DNA of 23,019 bases from Nitrospira lenta (GCA_945906715.1 CAMDRK010000009.1:1-23019), one strand, 5' to 3'; positions 1 through 7,775 are shown, counted from the stretch's first letter. Numbers and translations: made by a program. Notes: generated by a model from the letters alone, not told the origin.

Positions 1-2
1 AC

Positions 3-80
3 CCGACCCATGGATCGGACGTCCCGCCGATCGTGCCTCCTAGGCCAACGGTGCGCGAGATCATTTCGGCGCATGGCTGA
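3..80 (+). CDS. Possible C-terminal tail of a gene entering from the left
   Basis: One plus-strand frame is open from the window edge to a TGA at 78-80. It reads as a plausible protein end, with a proline-rich stretch and the tail PTVREIISAHG. The other plus frames are either closed or look non-coding. The stop lies 13 bases before the first of two direct repeats that resemble an insertion-sequence end, so a transposase tail is possible. Twenty-five codons are too few to identify a family, and this could be a chance open frame. Confidence 0.2.
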   Translation, partial: PTHGSDVPPIVPPRPTVREIISAHG

Positions 81-93
81 AATCGGTGAGAGG

Positions 94-130
94 AAGAACC
101 GGACAGATCACGTGCTACAAAAACCGGACA
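94..130. repeat. Pair of 12-bp direct repeats, IS-end-like
   Basis: AAGAACCGGACA (94-105) and AAAAACCGGACA (119-130) differ at one base and are spaced 25 bp start to start. Read on the minus strand they are TGTCCGGTT-type units in front of a T-rich run. Spaced repeats of this kind occur at the ends of IS21- and IS481-type elements, where transposase binds. No transposase is visible here, so at most this is the end of an element lying to the left, or a remnant. Confidence 0.3.
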
Positions 131-187
131 ACTTAACTTGCTATCTACACGATGGAGAAAGAACGGAACCGTTCCAAAGGGGAATCG

Positions 188-219
188 GTGAGGGTTGACG
201 ATGACTCGTCAACCCTCGC
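188..219. terminator. 14-bp hairpin downstream of the OmpA-like gene
   Basis: The arms at 188-201 and 206-219 are complementary over 14 bp with a single G-U pair, around the four-base loop TGAC. The core GAGGGTTGACGA pairs perfectly with TCGTCAACCCTC. It lies 17 bases beyond the stop codon of the minus-strand gene at 236-1771, which suits a transcription terminator or an mRNA 3'-end stabiliser. Neither side carries a T-run, so classical intrinsic termination is not well supported. Confidence 0.5.
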
Positions 220-235
220 ACGATACTCGATGGAT

Positions 236-1771
236 TTACTGTGGAGGAACGACTGGAGCAGCGGGTTTCTGATCTGAATTGCCCAGGCCGCCTGATGCCG
301 GAATCGTTGCCGAACCTGTATCCTCGGAGGCGGATAGGGCCTTTACCTTGGACGAACCAGTTGGAACGGCTAGGGTCGTCTGGTCCACTGCGGGGCTCGG
401 ATCTCCGCTCTCCGCTGAGCTGAGACGGGACAAGCTGTAGCCGGTAGCGCCGGTCTCAATCGGCTTCGCCGCCGGCCCAGACTGCTCACCGGGTGATTCG
501 GGCGAATAGAGTACGATGTCAACACGACGGTTCCTCTGTCGACCCACTTCAGTCCCATTGCCGGCTATCGGTTTCGTATCACCATAGCCAACCGACGACA
601 GCTTCACCGAATCGATCCCACCCTTCTCAATCAAGTAACGGAGAACGATCCCAGCCCGAGCTTTCGACAAGTCCCAGTTCGTCTGGTAGATCGATTTCAG
701 GGAAGGACCGATTTCCATGTTATCTGCATGGCCCTCGACTCGAATCAGCCGATCGCCGGTCGTGGTACGCAGATACGCAATCAGTTCATCGAGCACCTGA
801 TAGCCCTCGGACTTGATCGTGGCTTCGCCCGACTCAAACCGAAGCTGCTTCATCAAATCACCGAGGCTGATTCGGGTTTCGCCTGCGGCATTCTGAACTT
901 GGAACTTGCTTGAAGAAGAAGCCACCGCAGGGGAGACATCCGGAGACTGTTGGGGTGATTGAGAAATCGGCATGGCCTCAGGAACAGGGGTATGAACCTG
1001 CATTCTGAATCGATCGCCCTTCAGAATGCGGGAAATCGATTTTGTGATCAGCGCCGTGGCCGTTCGGTCTTCTATGGACAGGATTTTCAATTCGCCCACG
1101 ACTCGTCGAGGAAGGTTCCCTCCTGATCGAATCACGTCCATTCGATCCCCAGGCCTGATCCCGTCTTCCCGCCCACGGTCCACGTACACGACATTTCTTT
1201 GCGCCACAAGATTCATGATTCCCATGTTGGATTGAAACTCCACAACCCTTCCCTCTACATCGCCGGCGGAAGGTTGATTTACTGCTGCTCCCTCGTCAGT
1301 CGGAAGCACGAACTTCATCACCGGATCACCCGGCGATACAGCTCCATAGGCCCGTACGATCCGAACAGTGGTCAGTTCCTTATCAACGTCAATCACCTCA
1401 ACCACAGCGAGGCGATTGACCAAATGCCCCATGTATTGACCAGTTGTGGGATGGAATACCTTGTGCGATCGTCTGTAAATCGTGAAAGGATCTCCTGGCG
1501 CGACATCGCCGGGATTCTTCAATCGGAGGTATAGAGTATCTCTGCTGCCCAGAATCATGTGATCCCCAGTAGTCTGATTGTCACCGGTAATCACATTCAC
1601 GAATCCATCTTGGGGAGTCGATCGCTGGATGGAACCGGATGAATAGGCCAAAGCCGGATCCCCGAATCGGACTGAGTTGAGGTCGTCTGCCGCCCAAGCC
1701 AGAGGAAGGAGTGGCACGGCCAAGATCCAACCCATGAGAGAGATGACACATTTCATTGAATAATTAACCAT
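236..1771 (-). CDS. Secreted OmpA/MotB-type peptidoglycan-binding protein
   Basis: A 511-residue envelope protein. The N-terminus has a hydrophobic segment (about residues 7-24) and a signal-peptidase-I site after LAWA at residue 27. Two related beta-rich segments follow, about residues 65-155 and 172-258. Each contains a PGDP/PGDR turn followed by an 'IEDRTATALI'-like strand, reminiscent of FlgT C-terminal or SH3-like folds. A Pro/Ser linker leads to an OmpA/MotB domain (about 305-422) with VEGHAD, NWDLSKARA (Asp367 and Arg372 are the expected diaminopimelate contacts), GYGDTKP and GRQRNRRVDI. The last 85 residues are a low-complexity Ser/Pro/Gly tail. The start is supported by GAAGGA 8 bases upstream; an internal Met at residue 6 is an alternative. 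It probably anchors the outer membrane or a periplasmic complex to peptidoglycan. Its partners are not evident from the neighbours. Confidence 0.9.
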   Translation of the reverse strand: MVNYSMKCVISLMGWILAVPLLPLAWAADDLNSVRFGDPALAYSSGSIQRSTPQDGFVNVITGDNQTTGDHMILGSRDTLYLRLKNPGDVAPGDPFTIYRRSHKVFHPTTGQYMGHLVNRLAVVEVIDVDKELTTVRIVRAYGAVSPGDPVMKFVLPTDEGAAVNQPSAGDVEGRVVEFQSNMGIMNLVAQRNVVYVDRGREDGIRPGDRMDVIRSGGNLPRRVVGELKILSIEDRTATALITKSISRILKGDRFRMQVHTPVPEAMPISQSPQQSPDVSPAVASSSSKFQVQNAAGETRISLGDLMKQLRFESGEATIKSEGYQVLDELIAYLRTTTGDRLIRVEGHADNMEIGPSLKSIYQTNWDLSKARAGIVLRYLIEKGGIDSVKLSSVGYGDTKPIAGNGTEVGRQRNRRVDIVLYSPESPGEQSGPAAKPIETGATGYSLSRLSSAESGDPSPAVDQTTLAVPTGSSKVKALSASEDTGSATIPASGGLGNSDQKPAAPVVPPQ

Positions 1772-1811
1772 GGTGGTTGTCCTTCATGTAGGGCACGTAT
1801 TACTGTCAGCA

Positions 1812-1839
1812 ACCATAGCAAATAGTCCTGCATTGTCAA
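1812..1839 (-). promoter_or_regulatory. Sigma-70-type promoter of the OmpA-like gene
   Basis: On the minus strand a perfect -35 TTGACA (1839-1834) is followed after 16 bases by TATGGT (1817-1812), preceded by TGC, an extended -10. Transcription would begin near 1805, giving a leader of about 34 bases that carries the GAAGGA ribosome-binding site before the ATG at 1771. Confidence 0.65.
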
Positions 1840-1860
1840 GAATATTAAGGCCTTGTCACA

Positions 1861-1890
1861 TTGACCCGCCAATTCAACCGATGGTATGGT
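1861..1890 (+). promoter_or_regulatory. Divergent sigma-70-type promoter
   Basis: TTGACC (1861-1866), an 18-base spacer and TATGGT (1885-1890) preceded by TGG, again an extended -10. It faces away from the OmpA-gene promoter, which uses the same TATGGT hexamer, with 21 bases between the two -35 elements. The predicted start near 1897 lies about 34 bases upstream of the ATG at 1931. Confidence 0.45.
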
Positions 1891-1930
1891 GACCCGGGAA
1901 GCGACTTTTCGCGGAAGGGGAATCAATATC

Positions 1931-2149
1931 ATGCTGCCTGACAAGTCCCTGGCCCGCGATGCCCAACTCCAGGGTCGCCCTCGCATCGAGACTCAGATTC
2001 ATCGACGCAAGAAAGCCAAGGCCTTCTCGGCCTTGGAGCCTGAATGGGATCAAATTGACCAAGTATCACCCTCCCATCTGCGCATGCCATCAGATCGCAT
2101 GGCACCTACCCCACCCAACCCGCCGATTAGAGTGAAGAACTCCTTATAA
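1931..2149 (+). CDS. Small hypothetical protein, 72 residues
   Basis: Not recognised. The frame starts with an ATG 9 bases after GGAAGGGGA, a good ribosome-binding site, and lies about 34 bases downstream of a plausible promoter. The product is hydrophilic: a basic stretch IHRRKKAKAF, then an acidic and aromatic segment ALEPEWDQIDQ, then a proline-rich end. There is no signal peptide or membrane segment. Third-position GC is high in the first half and falls off in the second. A longer frame from an upstream GTG or ATG near 1886 has no ribosome-binding site. The 147 bases between its stop and nuoA contain no clear hairpin or promoter. It could be a real small protein or a leader region for nuo. 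Confidence 0.4.
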   Translation: MLPDKSLARDAQLQGRPRIETQIHRRKKAKAFSALEPEWDQIDQVSPSHLRMPSDRMAPTPPNPPIRVKNSL

Positions 2150-2296
2150 ATAAGCCGCTCTGCCAACCCCTCTCAACGAACAGGGCCTAGGACTTTCGGG
2201 TCTGTTCCGCAGGTCTTTTGAACGCTTGCTATCCCCGTAATCCAAAGTCTAAACTCCAGGGATCCTTGCATCTCAAGCTGTTGAAAGGTTAGCCCT

Positions 2297-2680
2297 ATGA
2301 GCGGCTCTGAGTTACTTCTTGAGTATCTGACCAGATACTTTCCGATTATGTTTTTCATTGTCTTAGCGCTAGTGTTCGGCATATGGACGCTGGTTGTCAG
2401 TTCTTTGCTCCAGCCGAAATATCCTGAACCGGAGAAGCTCTCAGTCTATGAATGCGGATCAGAGCCATTCTCAGATGCTCGGATGCCTTTCCCGGTTCGA
2501 TATTACATTTTTGCGATGCTCTTCGTTATTTTCGATATCGAGGTCATCTTCCTATACCCTTGGGCCGTGGTTTTCACCAAAATCGAGTTAATCGGGTTGA
2601 TTGAAATGCTGGTCTTCATCGGATTGTTTTTAGTGGCCTATGTCTATGCTTGGCGCAAGGGAGCCCTGGAATGGGACTGA
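2297..2680 (+). CDS. nuoA: NADH-quinone oxidoreductase subunit A
   Basis: A 127-residue membrane subunit of complex I with three predicted transmembrane helices (about 12-35, 70-92 and 96-118). The family signature is present: YECGSEP in the loop after helix 1, which carries the conserved conformationally active cysteine, and FDIEVIFLYPW in helix 2 with its acidic pair. Length is normal for NuoA. The ATG follows GAAAGG by 8 bases. It is the first gene of the nuo operon. Its 3' end overlaps nuoB by 10 bases, which suggests translational coupling. I see no convincing promoter in the 147 bases upstream. Confidence 0.97.
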   Translation: MSGSELLLEYLTRYFPIMFFIVLALVFGIWTLVVSSLLQPKYPEPEKLSVYECGSEPFSDARMPFPVRYYIFAMLFVIFDIEVIFLYPWAVVFTKIELIGLIEMLVFIGLFLVAYVYAWRKGALEWD

Positions 2681-3198
2681 TCCAAATTGGTCGTCATGAT
2701 AAGGATGGCACACCGGACATCGTAACCACGACAGTGGAAAAAGCCGTCAATTGGGCTCGCAAGGGATCGCTCTGGCCCATGACATTCGGCCTGGCCTGCT
2801 GCGCCATTGAAATGATTGCCGCCGTCTCGTCACGGTACGATATGGACCGCTACGGCGCCGGTGTGTTCCGGGCTTCACCACGCCAGTCCGATTTGATGAT
2901 TGTGGCTGGTACCGTCTGCCGACGGATGGCCCCCGTCATCCGAAAACTATACGATCAGATGCCTGAACCAAAATATGTCATTGCCATGGGATCTTGCGCA
3001 ACCTCAGGAAATATCTACGACAGTTATAGCGTCGTCCAAGGGGTCGATCGCTTCGTGCCAGTCGATATCTATGTGCCTGGTTGCCCTCCGACACCGGAAG
3101 CGCTCTTCGACGGCATCCTCAAGTTACAAGAACGAATCATGCTGAAACGCGTGTTTCTAAAGCAGCCGGATCAGGTCAAACCCAGCCTTAAAATATAG
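2671..3198 (+). CDS. nuoB: NADH-quinone oxidoreductase subunit B (N2 cluster)
   Basis: A 175-residue peripheral-arm subunit carrying the terminal [4Fe-4S] cluster N2, which passes electrons to quinone. The four N2 ligands are visible: adjacent Cys43-Cys44 in GLACCAIEM, Cys109 in MGSCATSG and Cys138 in VPGCPPTPE. Other landmarks are FRASPRQSDLMIVAGT and YSVVQGVD. I chose the ATG at 2671 because it has AAGGGAG 7 bases upstream. A TTG at 2650 would add seven residues but would begin deep inside nuoA and lacks a ribosome-binding site. The stop is followed 11 bases later by nuoC. Confidence 0.97.
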   Translation: MGLIQIGRHDKDGTPDIVTTTVEKAVNWARKGSLWPMTFGLACCAIEMIAAVSSRYDMDRYGAGVFRASPRQSDLMIVAGTVCRRMAPVIRKLYDQMPEPKYVIAMGSCATSGNIYDSYSVVQGVDRFVPVDIYVPGCPPTPEALFDGILKLQERIMLKRVFLKQPDQVKPSLKI

Positions 3199-3208
3199 GT
3201 CTCAATCG

Positions 3209-3712
3209 ATGTCATTGAAGGAACTGGCCAACCGGCTCCAAGAAGATTTTGCCACCGGCCTCATCAAAGCCGTCGAATGGCGCGGGGAACTTGCAGTAAC
3301 CGTAATGAGGGATCGGCTCCATGAGGTCGCACAGTTCCTTCACAACGACCCGGCTATGGACTTCGACTACATCGTGCATGTGAGTTCGGTCGACTGGCCC
3401 GACGACGAAGAACGGTTTGAAGTCGTGTACGAGTTCTATTCGATCCGGAAACGTCACCGCATCCGGCTCAAGACCAGGGTACCGGAGTCGGATTGCATCG
3501 TGGATTCCCTAACGGATCTCTGGAAGGGCGCGGACTTCATGGAGCGCGAAGTCTACGACATGATGGGAATCCGCTTCCGAAATCATCCGGATCTTCGCCG
3601 AATCCTCCTGCCGGATGACTATACCGAAGGCTATCCGTTGCGAAAAGATTTTCCGCTCCGTGGCAAGGGCTGGCGTGACACATTTGAGTTCCTGGATGAA
3701 ACAGCCCGGTAG
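3209..3712 (+). CDS. nuoC: NADH-quinone oxidoreductase subunit C
   Basis: A 167-residue peripheral-arm subunit of complex I, separate from NuoD (the two are fused in E. coli). The diagnostic 30-kDa-subunit motif is present: ADFMEREVYDMMGIRFRNHP, then LRRILLPDDY and GYPLRKDFPLRGK near the C-terminus. The N-terminal half contains the usual strand VHVSSVDWPDDEERFEVVYE. The ribosome-binding site is weak (only AGG about 9 bases upstream), consistent with coupling to nuoB 10 bases away. NuoC packs against NuoB, D, G and I and has no cofactor. Confidence 0.96.
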   Translation: MSLKELANRLQEDFATGLIKAVEWRGELAVTVMRDRLHEVAQFLHNDPAMDFDYIVHVSSVDWPDDEERFEVVYEFYSIRKRHRIRLKTRVPESDCIVDSLTDLWKGADFMEREVYDMMGIRFRNHPDLRRILLPDDYTEGYPLRKDFPLRGKGWRDTFEFLDETAR

Positions 3713-3720
3713 GACGAACA

Positions 3721-4965
3721 ATGGCCTTTGAAGATCAAAGAACAACCGTCTACAAGCTCGATCCGGCCCATCCGGGGAGTGAGACTCTCCCGACCCTGCG
3801 CTCGGAAGAGCTCCTGCTCAACATGGGGCCCCAGCACCCCGCCACCCATGGGGTGCTGAAAGTGATCCTTGAATTGGAAGGAGAACGCCTCGTCAAATCT
3901 ACTCCTGTGCTGGGATTTTTGCATCGCGGTGTGGAAAAGCTTGCGGAAGACGGCACCTATCACCAGTTTATTCCCCATACCGACCGGCTCGACTACGTCT
4001 GCGCGATGTACAACAATTTTGCGTACTGCCGCGCGGTCGAAAAACTCATGAACATTACCCTGCCGGATCGTGCCGAGTACCTGCGCACGATCGTGGCGGA
4101 GGTCCAACGGATCATCGGCCATCAGTTTTGGCTCGGCACCCAGGCTCTCGATATCGGAGCCATGACCGTCTTTTTCTATTGCTTCCGCGATCGGGAAATT
4201 TTGATGGATTGGTTCGACGAACTCTGCGGTGCGCGCCTCACCACCAGCTGGTATCGCATCGGCGGCGTCGAGCGGGACTTCACGGCATCGCTGCTTGATA
4301 AACTGAAGCAGTTTCTGGACTACTTCCCGCCAAAAATCGACGAGTATGTGATCTTCCTGGAGAAGAACCGGATTTGGGTTGGACGGACCAAGGGAGTGGC
4401 CATCATCTCGGCGGAAGACGCCGTGAGCTTCGGTCTCAGTGGGCCGACGCTCCGCGGCTCGGGCGTTGACTACGACCTCCGTAAAGCCGAACCCTATTCA
4501 GCCTATCCGAAATGCGAATTCAGTGTGCCGCTCGGCAAAAACGGCGACACCTACGATCGGTATTGGATCCGTGTCCAAGAACTCTATGAAAGCGTGAAGA
4601 TCATCCGGCAATGCCTGGAGCAGATGCAGGAGGGCCCCATCATGGCTGATGTGCCCAGCGTCACACTGCCGCCGAAGCAACGAGTCTTTACGAATCTGGA
4701 ATCCATGATCCAGCAATTCAAGCTCTTCTCGCAGGGCTTCGACGCTCCTCCGGGAGAGATCTATTGCGGGACCGAAGCGCACAAGGGGGAATTGGGATTC
4801 TACATCGTCAGCACGGGCGGCGGGAAACCCTACCGTTTGAAGATTCGCGCCCCCTCGTTTATCCATATGGGTGCATTCGACCATATGTCCAGAGGCTACA
4901 TGATCTCTGACGCGGTCACGATCTTCGGGACCTACGACATTGTGATGGGAGAATGTGACCGATGA
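3721..4965 (+). CDS. nuoD: NADH-quinone oxidoreductase subunit D, with Tyr-to-His at quinone site
   Basis: A 414-residue 49-kDa-type subunit that with NuoB and NuoH forms the quinone-reduction cavity. Landmarks are NMGPQHPATHGV (His43 is the expected quinone-headgroup histidine), LGFLHRGVEKLAEDGTYHQF, TQALDIGAMT, SWYRIGGVERDF and a C-terminal DIVMGECDR. Length and order are normal. The oddity is residue 86: the segment reads FIPHTDRLDY, while the family normally has P-Tyr-x-D/P-R, the tyrosine that hydrogen-bonds quinone (Thermus Nqo4 Tyr87, bovine 49-kDa Tyr108, from memory). The codon is CAT at 3976-3978. The start follows AGGAC by 5 bases. Downstream the operon is interrupted by a heptamer inverted repeat before nuoG. 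Confidence 0.97.
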   Translation: MAFEDQRTTVYKLDPAHPGSETLPTLRSEELLLNMGPQHPATHGVLKVILELEGERLVKSTPVLGFLHRGVEKLAEDGTYHQFIPHTDRLDYVCAMYNNFAYCRAVEKLMNITLPDRAEYLRTIVAEVQRIIGHQFWLGTQALDIGAMTVFFYCFRDREILMDWFDELCGARLTTSWYRIGGVERDFTASLLDKLKQFLDYFPPKIDEYVIFLEKNRIWVGRTKGVAIISAEDAVSFGLSGPTLRGSGVDYDLRKAEPYSAYPKCEFSVPLGKNGDTYDRYWIRVQELYESVKIIRQCLEQMQEGPIMADVPSVTLPPKQRVFTNLESMIQQFKLFSQGFDAPPGEIYCGTEAHKGELGFYIVSTGGGKPYRLKIRAPSFIHMGAFDHMSRGYMISDAVTIFGTYDIVMGECDR

Positions 4966-5052
4966 GAAGTGCTGAGTGCTGAGAAATGAGTGCCGAGCAT
5001 GTACATGCAGTGTACCCACTGAGAACTCAGCACTCAGAACTCAGCACTGAGG
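4966..5052. repeat. Heptamer-tandem inverted repeat 1 (nuoD-nuoG junction)
   Basis: The left arm is a run of 7-bp units, GTGCTGA GTGCTGA GAAATGA GTGCCGA (4969-4996). The right arm has five units of the type ACTCAGC/ACTCAGA (5018-5052). Positions 4969-4997 pair with 5019-5047 at 22 of 29 positions. The loop contains a perfect palindrome CATGTACATG (4998-5007). The last right-arm unit, ACTGAGG, supplies the GAGG ribosome-binding site of nuoG 7 bases before its ATG. It fills essentially the whole D-G gap. Confidence 0.8.
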
Positions 5053-5059
5053 AAAAATT

Positions 5060-7756
5060 ATGGGTTTGAAGCCAGCAACCAATCCTGACGTAGAAGCAGC
5101 CACGATCGAACTGTCAATCGATGGGAAGTCCGTGACGGCAAAGAGCGGGGTTTCGCTCTACGACGTGATCTCAAGCACGGGCAAGATCATCCCGGCCATG
5201 TGCTACCACTATACCTTCGACCCCTTCGGTTCCTGCGGCATGTGTTTGGTCATGCAGGAAGGCAAGAAAGCACCCGTCCGTTCCTGCACCGCCAAAGCGG
5301 CGGCCGGCATGATCATCAAAACCGAGGGGGATGAACTCTTCCAGGCCCGTAAGAAAGCAGTGGAAAAACATCTCTCCGTCCATCCGCTCGACTGCCCGGT
5401 CTGCGACGCCGACGGCCATTGTGAACTGCAAGACATGGCCTTCCGGCATGGAGTGACAAACCTGGCCAACGCGAAGCAGAAATTCATTCCGGAAGATACG
5501 CGCAGTCCGGTACTCGACTTTAATATGAACCGCTGCATCGCCTGCGCGGAATGCATCAACGTCTGTAAAGACGTGTTAATGATCGATGCCCTTCAATTCA
5601 TGAAGAAGGGCGGATTCAATCAAGTCGTGCCGAAGGGAGATTTCGCACTGTCCTGCGAGTTCTGTGGAGACTGCCTTGCCGTCTGCCCGGTCGGCGCCAT
5701 CACGAACAAGTTCTCTAAATATTTGTACAAGCCGTGGCAGATGAAGAAAACCACGACGACCTGTAACTATTGCGGGGACGGCTGCCAAATGTACCTTGAG
5801 ACCAAGGACGCGGAAGTCGTTCGCGTGACCTCCCCTCTGTCCTGGAAAAACAAATGGGGCGACCGGGCCGACACGGCCAAGGGGCACGGCGGGCTCTGCG
5901 TGCGGGGGCGTTTCGGGTTCGAATACATCGATAGCGCTGCACGTTTGAAGCAACCGCTCCTTCGTAAGGGCAATCAGCTCGTCGAAACTCCCTGGCTCGA
6001 AACCATGCACCAGATCGTTGATCGGTTCTCAGAAATCCGGCGCAAGCACGGACCAGACGCGATCGCCGGCCTGATCACCGCCCGTTGCACCAACGAAGAA
6101 CTGTATCTCTTTCAGAAACTCATGCGCACCGGGTTCCAGACCAACCAGTTCGACAGCAGTGCGCGCTACGGTCACCTGAACTTTGTCCATGCCTCCCGAC
6201 ATGCTTTGGGAATCGGGCGAAGCCCGAACGACTGGGAAGACCTGACGAAAGCCAAAGCCGTGATTCTCATCGGCTCCAATATCACGGAAACAAACCCGCT
6301 CACGGCTGTGCGCATCAAAGAAGCGATTCGCGTCTATAAGGCACAAGTGGTGGTCATCGATTCCGCTGTCACAAACATGGCTAAGCTCGCATCCCATCCG
6401 GTCCTGATCACGCCGGGAACGGAAGGACTCGTGATCGACGGACTCGTGAAGGCCGCCCTGGAGTTGGACTTGATTGATGAAACCAGCGTCAAGAAACACC
6501 CCCTGGCCTTCGAAGCCCTCAAGGCTGCTGTGGCCCATGTCTCGCTGGAACAGGTGGCGTCACAGACCGGCATGTCGGTCGCATCGTTGAAAGACACCGT
6601 GGCGATCTTTGCCGAAGCGCCTCGATCCATCATCCTCTGCGCTGAAGGGATTGTCCGCCGGCCTGATGGATACCAGAATGTCTTGAAACTGATTGACCTC
6701 GCCTGGATCACCGGCAAATGGGACCAACCAGGCTGCGGGGTAAATACCGTCACGGAAGAGCCGAACGAGCAGGGAGCCGTGGACATGGGCGCCGCGCCTG
6801 AATTTCTCCCTGGTCAAGCTTTGTTCAGCGATCAAACCGCTCGCGACCGTTTTGCCAAGGCCTGGGACGCCACGCTCCCGGCGGCTAACTCCGGGGCGGA
6901 TCTCGTCGAAATTCTCAATCGCTGTAGGAGCGGTCAAATCCGCGCCCTCTATGTCATCGGAGAAAACCCGCTGGCCACGTTACCCGCATCGATGGAGGTC
7001 CGTGCCGCACTGGATCGGCTCGAATTACTCGTCGTCCAGGATCCGTTCCTGACCGAGACGGCGCGCATGGCGCATGCGGTGCTGCCGGCTTGCACCTCTG
7101 CGGAGAAGGACGGCACCTTCACCAATCTGGAAGGCCGAGTCCTGCGCGTCCGCGAGGCCATCGATCCAATCGGGGAAAGTTTGCCGGACTGGCACATCAT
7201 GACGGCGCTGGCCAATGCGCTGGACTGTCAATGGGGGTATGAATCCTCGAACGACATTCAATCCGAGATCATGAAGTTGCTGCCCGGATACTACAACCTC
7301 GGACAGCCACGCAAAGTTGTGCCGTCGGTAGACCACTATCTTTCAACCGACTACACCAAGGATGTGGGATCTCGCTATCGAGCCTCCGCTCCATCCGATT
7401 CCAAGAGCCAGCGGCCATTCGCCTTGATACTGGGACAAGTCCTGTATCATTCCGGTAAGTTGTCCACCAATGCCCCTGGACTCATCACCATCGCCCCTAA
7501 TACAGGGCGGCTCAGGATGAATCCCCAAGATATGGAACGGCTAGCCGTGGGTGAGGGAGCGACGGTGCGTCTCACGTCGGATCGCGGCTCAATGCAATTG
7601 GCGGCGCAGCCCGATCAATCCGTCGCTCCGCAGACCTGTTTCTTCCCGGAACATTTTAATGAGCCACCGGTGAAGGACTTGATGTCGGTCCAGGTTGATC
7701 CGACGACCGGAGTTCCCACATTTAAGCAGACCCGCGTGACGATCGAAAAGGCCTGA
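5060..7756 (+). CDS. nuoG: NADH-quinone oxidoreductase subunit G, iron-sulfur/molybdopterin-fold
   Basis: An 898-residue electron-conducting subunit, close to E. coli NuoG in length. In order: an N-terminal [2Fe-2S] ferredoxin domain (Cys48, 59, 62, 76); a His-ligated [4Fe-4S] site (His108, Cys112, Cys115, Cys121 in HPLDCPVCDADGHC); two [4Fe-4S] motifs (Cys159/162/165/169 and Cys199/202/205/209); the additional N7-type site (Cys235, 238, 242, 280); then a molybdopterin-oxidoreductase-fold body and a dinucleotide-binding-like C-terminal domain (about 795-898). In complex I this fold carries no molybdenum. The usual upstream partners NuoE and NuoF are not in this cluster, so the electron donor or acceptor is uncertain; ferredoxin is an inference. 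nuoH, normally next, is missing, and nuoI follows after 19 bases. Confidence 0.95.
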   Translation: MGLKPATNPDVEAATIELSIDGKSVTAKSGVSLYDVISSTGKIIPAMCYHYTFDPFGSCGMCLVMQEGKKAPVRSCTAKAAAGMIIKTEGDELFQARKKAVEKHLSVHPLDCPVCDADGHCELQDMAFRHGVTNLANAKQKFIPEDTRSPVLDFNMNRCIACAECINVCKDVLMIDALQFMKKGGFNQVVPKGDFALSCEFCGDCLAVCPVGAITNKFSKYLYKPWQMKKTTTTCNYCGDGCQMYLETKDAEVVRVTSPLSWKNKWGDRADTAKGHGGLCVRGRFGFEYIDSAARLKQPLLRKGNQLVETPWLETMHQIVDRFSEIRRKHGPDAIAGLITARCTNEELYLFQKLMRTGFQTNQFDSSARYGHLNFVHASRHALGIGRSPNDWEDLTKAKAVILIGSNITETNPLTAVRIKEAIRVYKAQVVVIDSAVTNMAKLASHPVLITPGTEGLVIDGLVKAALELDLIDETSVKKHPLAFEALKAAVAHVSLEQVASQTGMSVASLKDTVAIFAEAPRSIILCAEGIVRRPDGYQNVLKLIDLAWITGKWDQPGCGVNTVTEEPNEQGAVDMGAAPEFLPGQALFSDQTARDRFAKAWDATLPAANSGADLVEILNRCRSGQIRALYVIGENPLATLPASMEVRAALDRLELLVVQDPFLTETARMAHAVLPACTSAEKDGTFTNLEGRVLRVREAIDPIGESLPDWHIMTALANALDCQWGYESSNDIQSEIMKLLPGYYNLGQPRKVVPSVDHYLSTDYTKDVGSRYRASAPSDSKSQRPFALILGQVLYHSGKLSTNAPGLITIAPNTGRLRMNPQDMERLAVGEGATVRLTSDRGSMQLAAQPDQSVAPQTCFFPEHFNEPPVKDLMSVQVDPTTGVPTFKQTRVTIEKA

Positions 7757-7775
7757 GAGAGAGCAGGAAGCGCGC

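Noticed and set aside
2150..2296. Promoter for the nuo operon
   Set aside because: Candidates such as TTGAAC or TTGCTA with nearby A/T-rich hexamers match the consensus at only three or four positions, so none is called.
2650..2670. TTG start for nuoB seven codons upstream
   Set aside because: No ribosome-binding site precedes it, while AAGGGAG is well placed for the ATG at 2671.
4966..5059. CRISPR-like array or insertion-sequence remnant at the nuoD-nuoG gap
   Set aside because: The repeat unit is 7 bp with no unique spacers between units and the arms are inverted; there are no cas genes or transposase.
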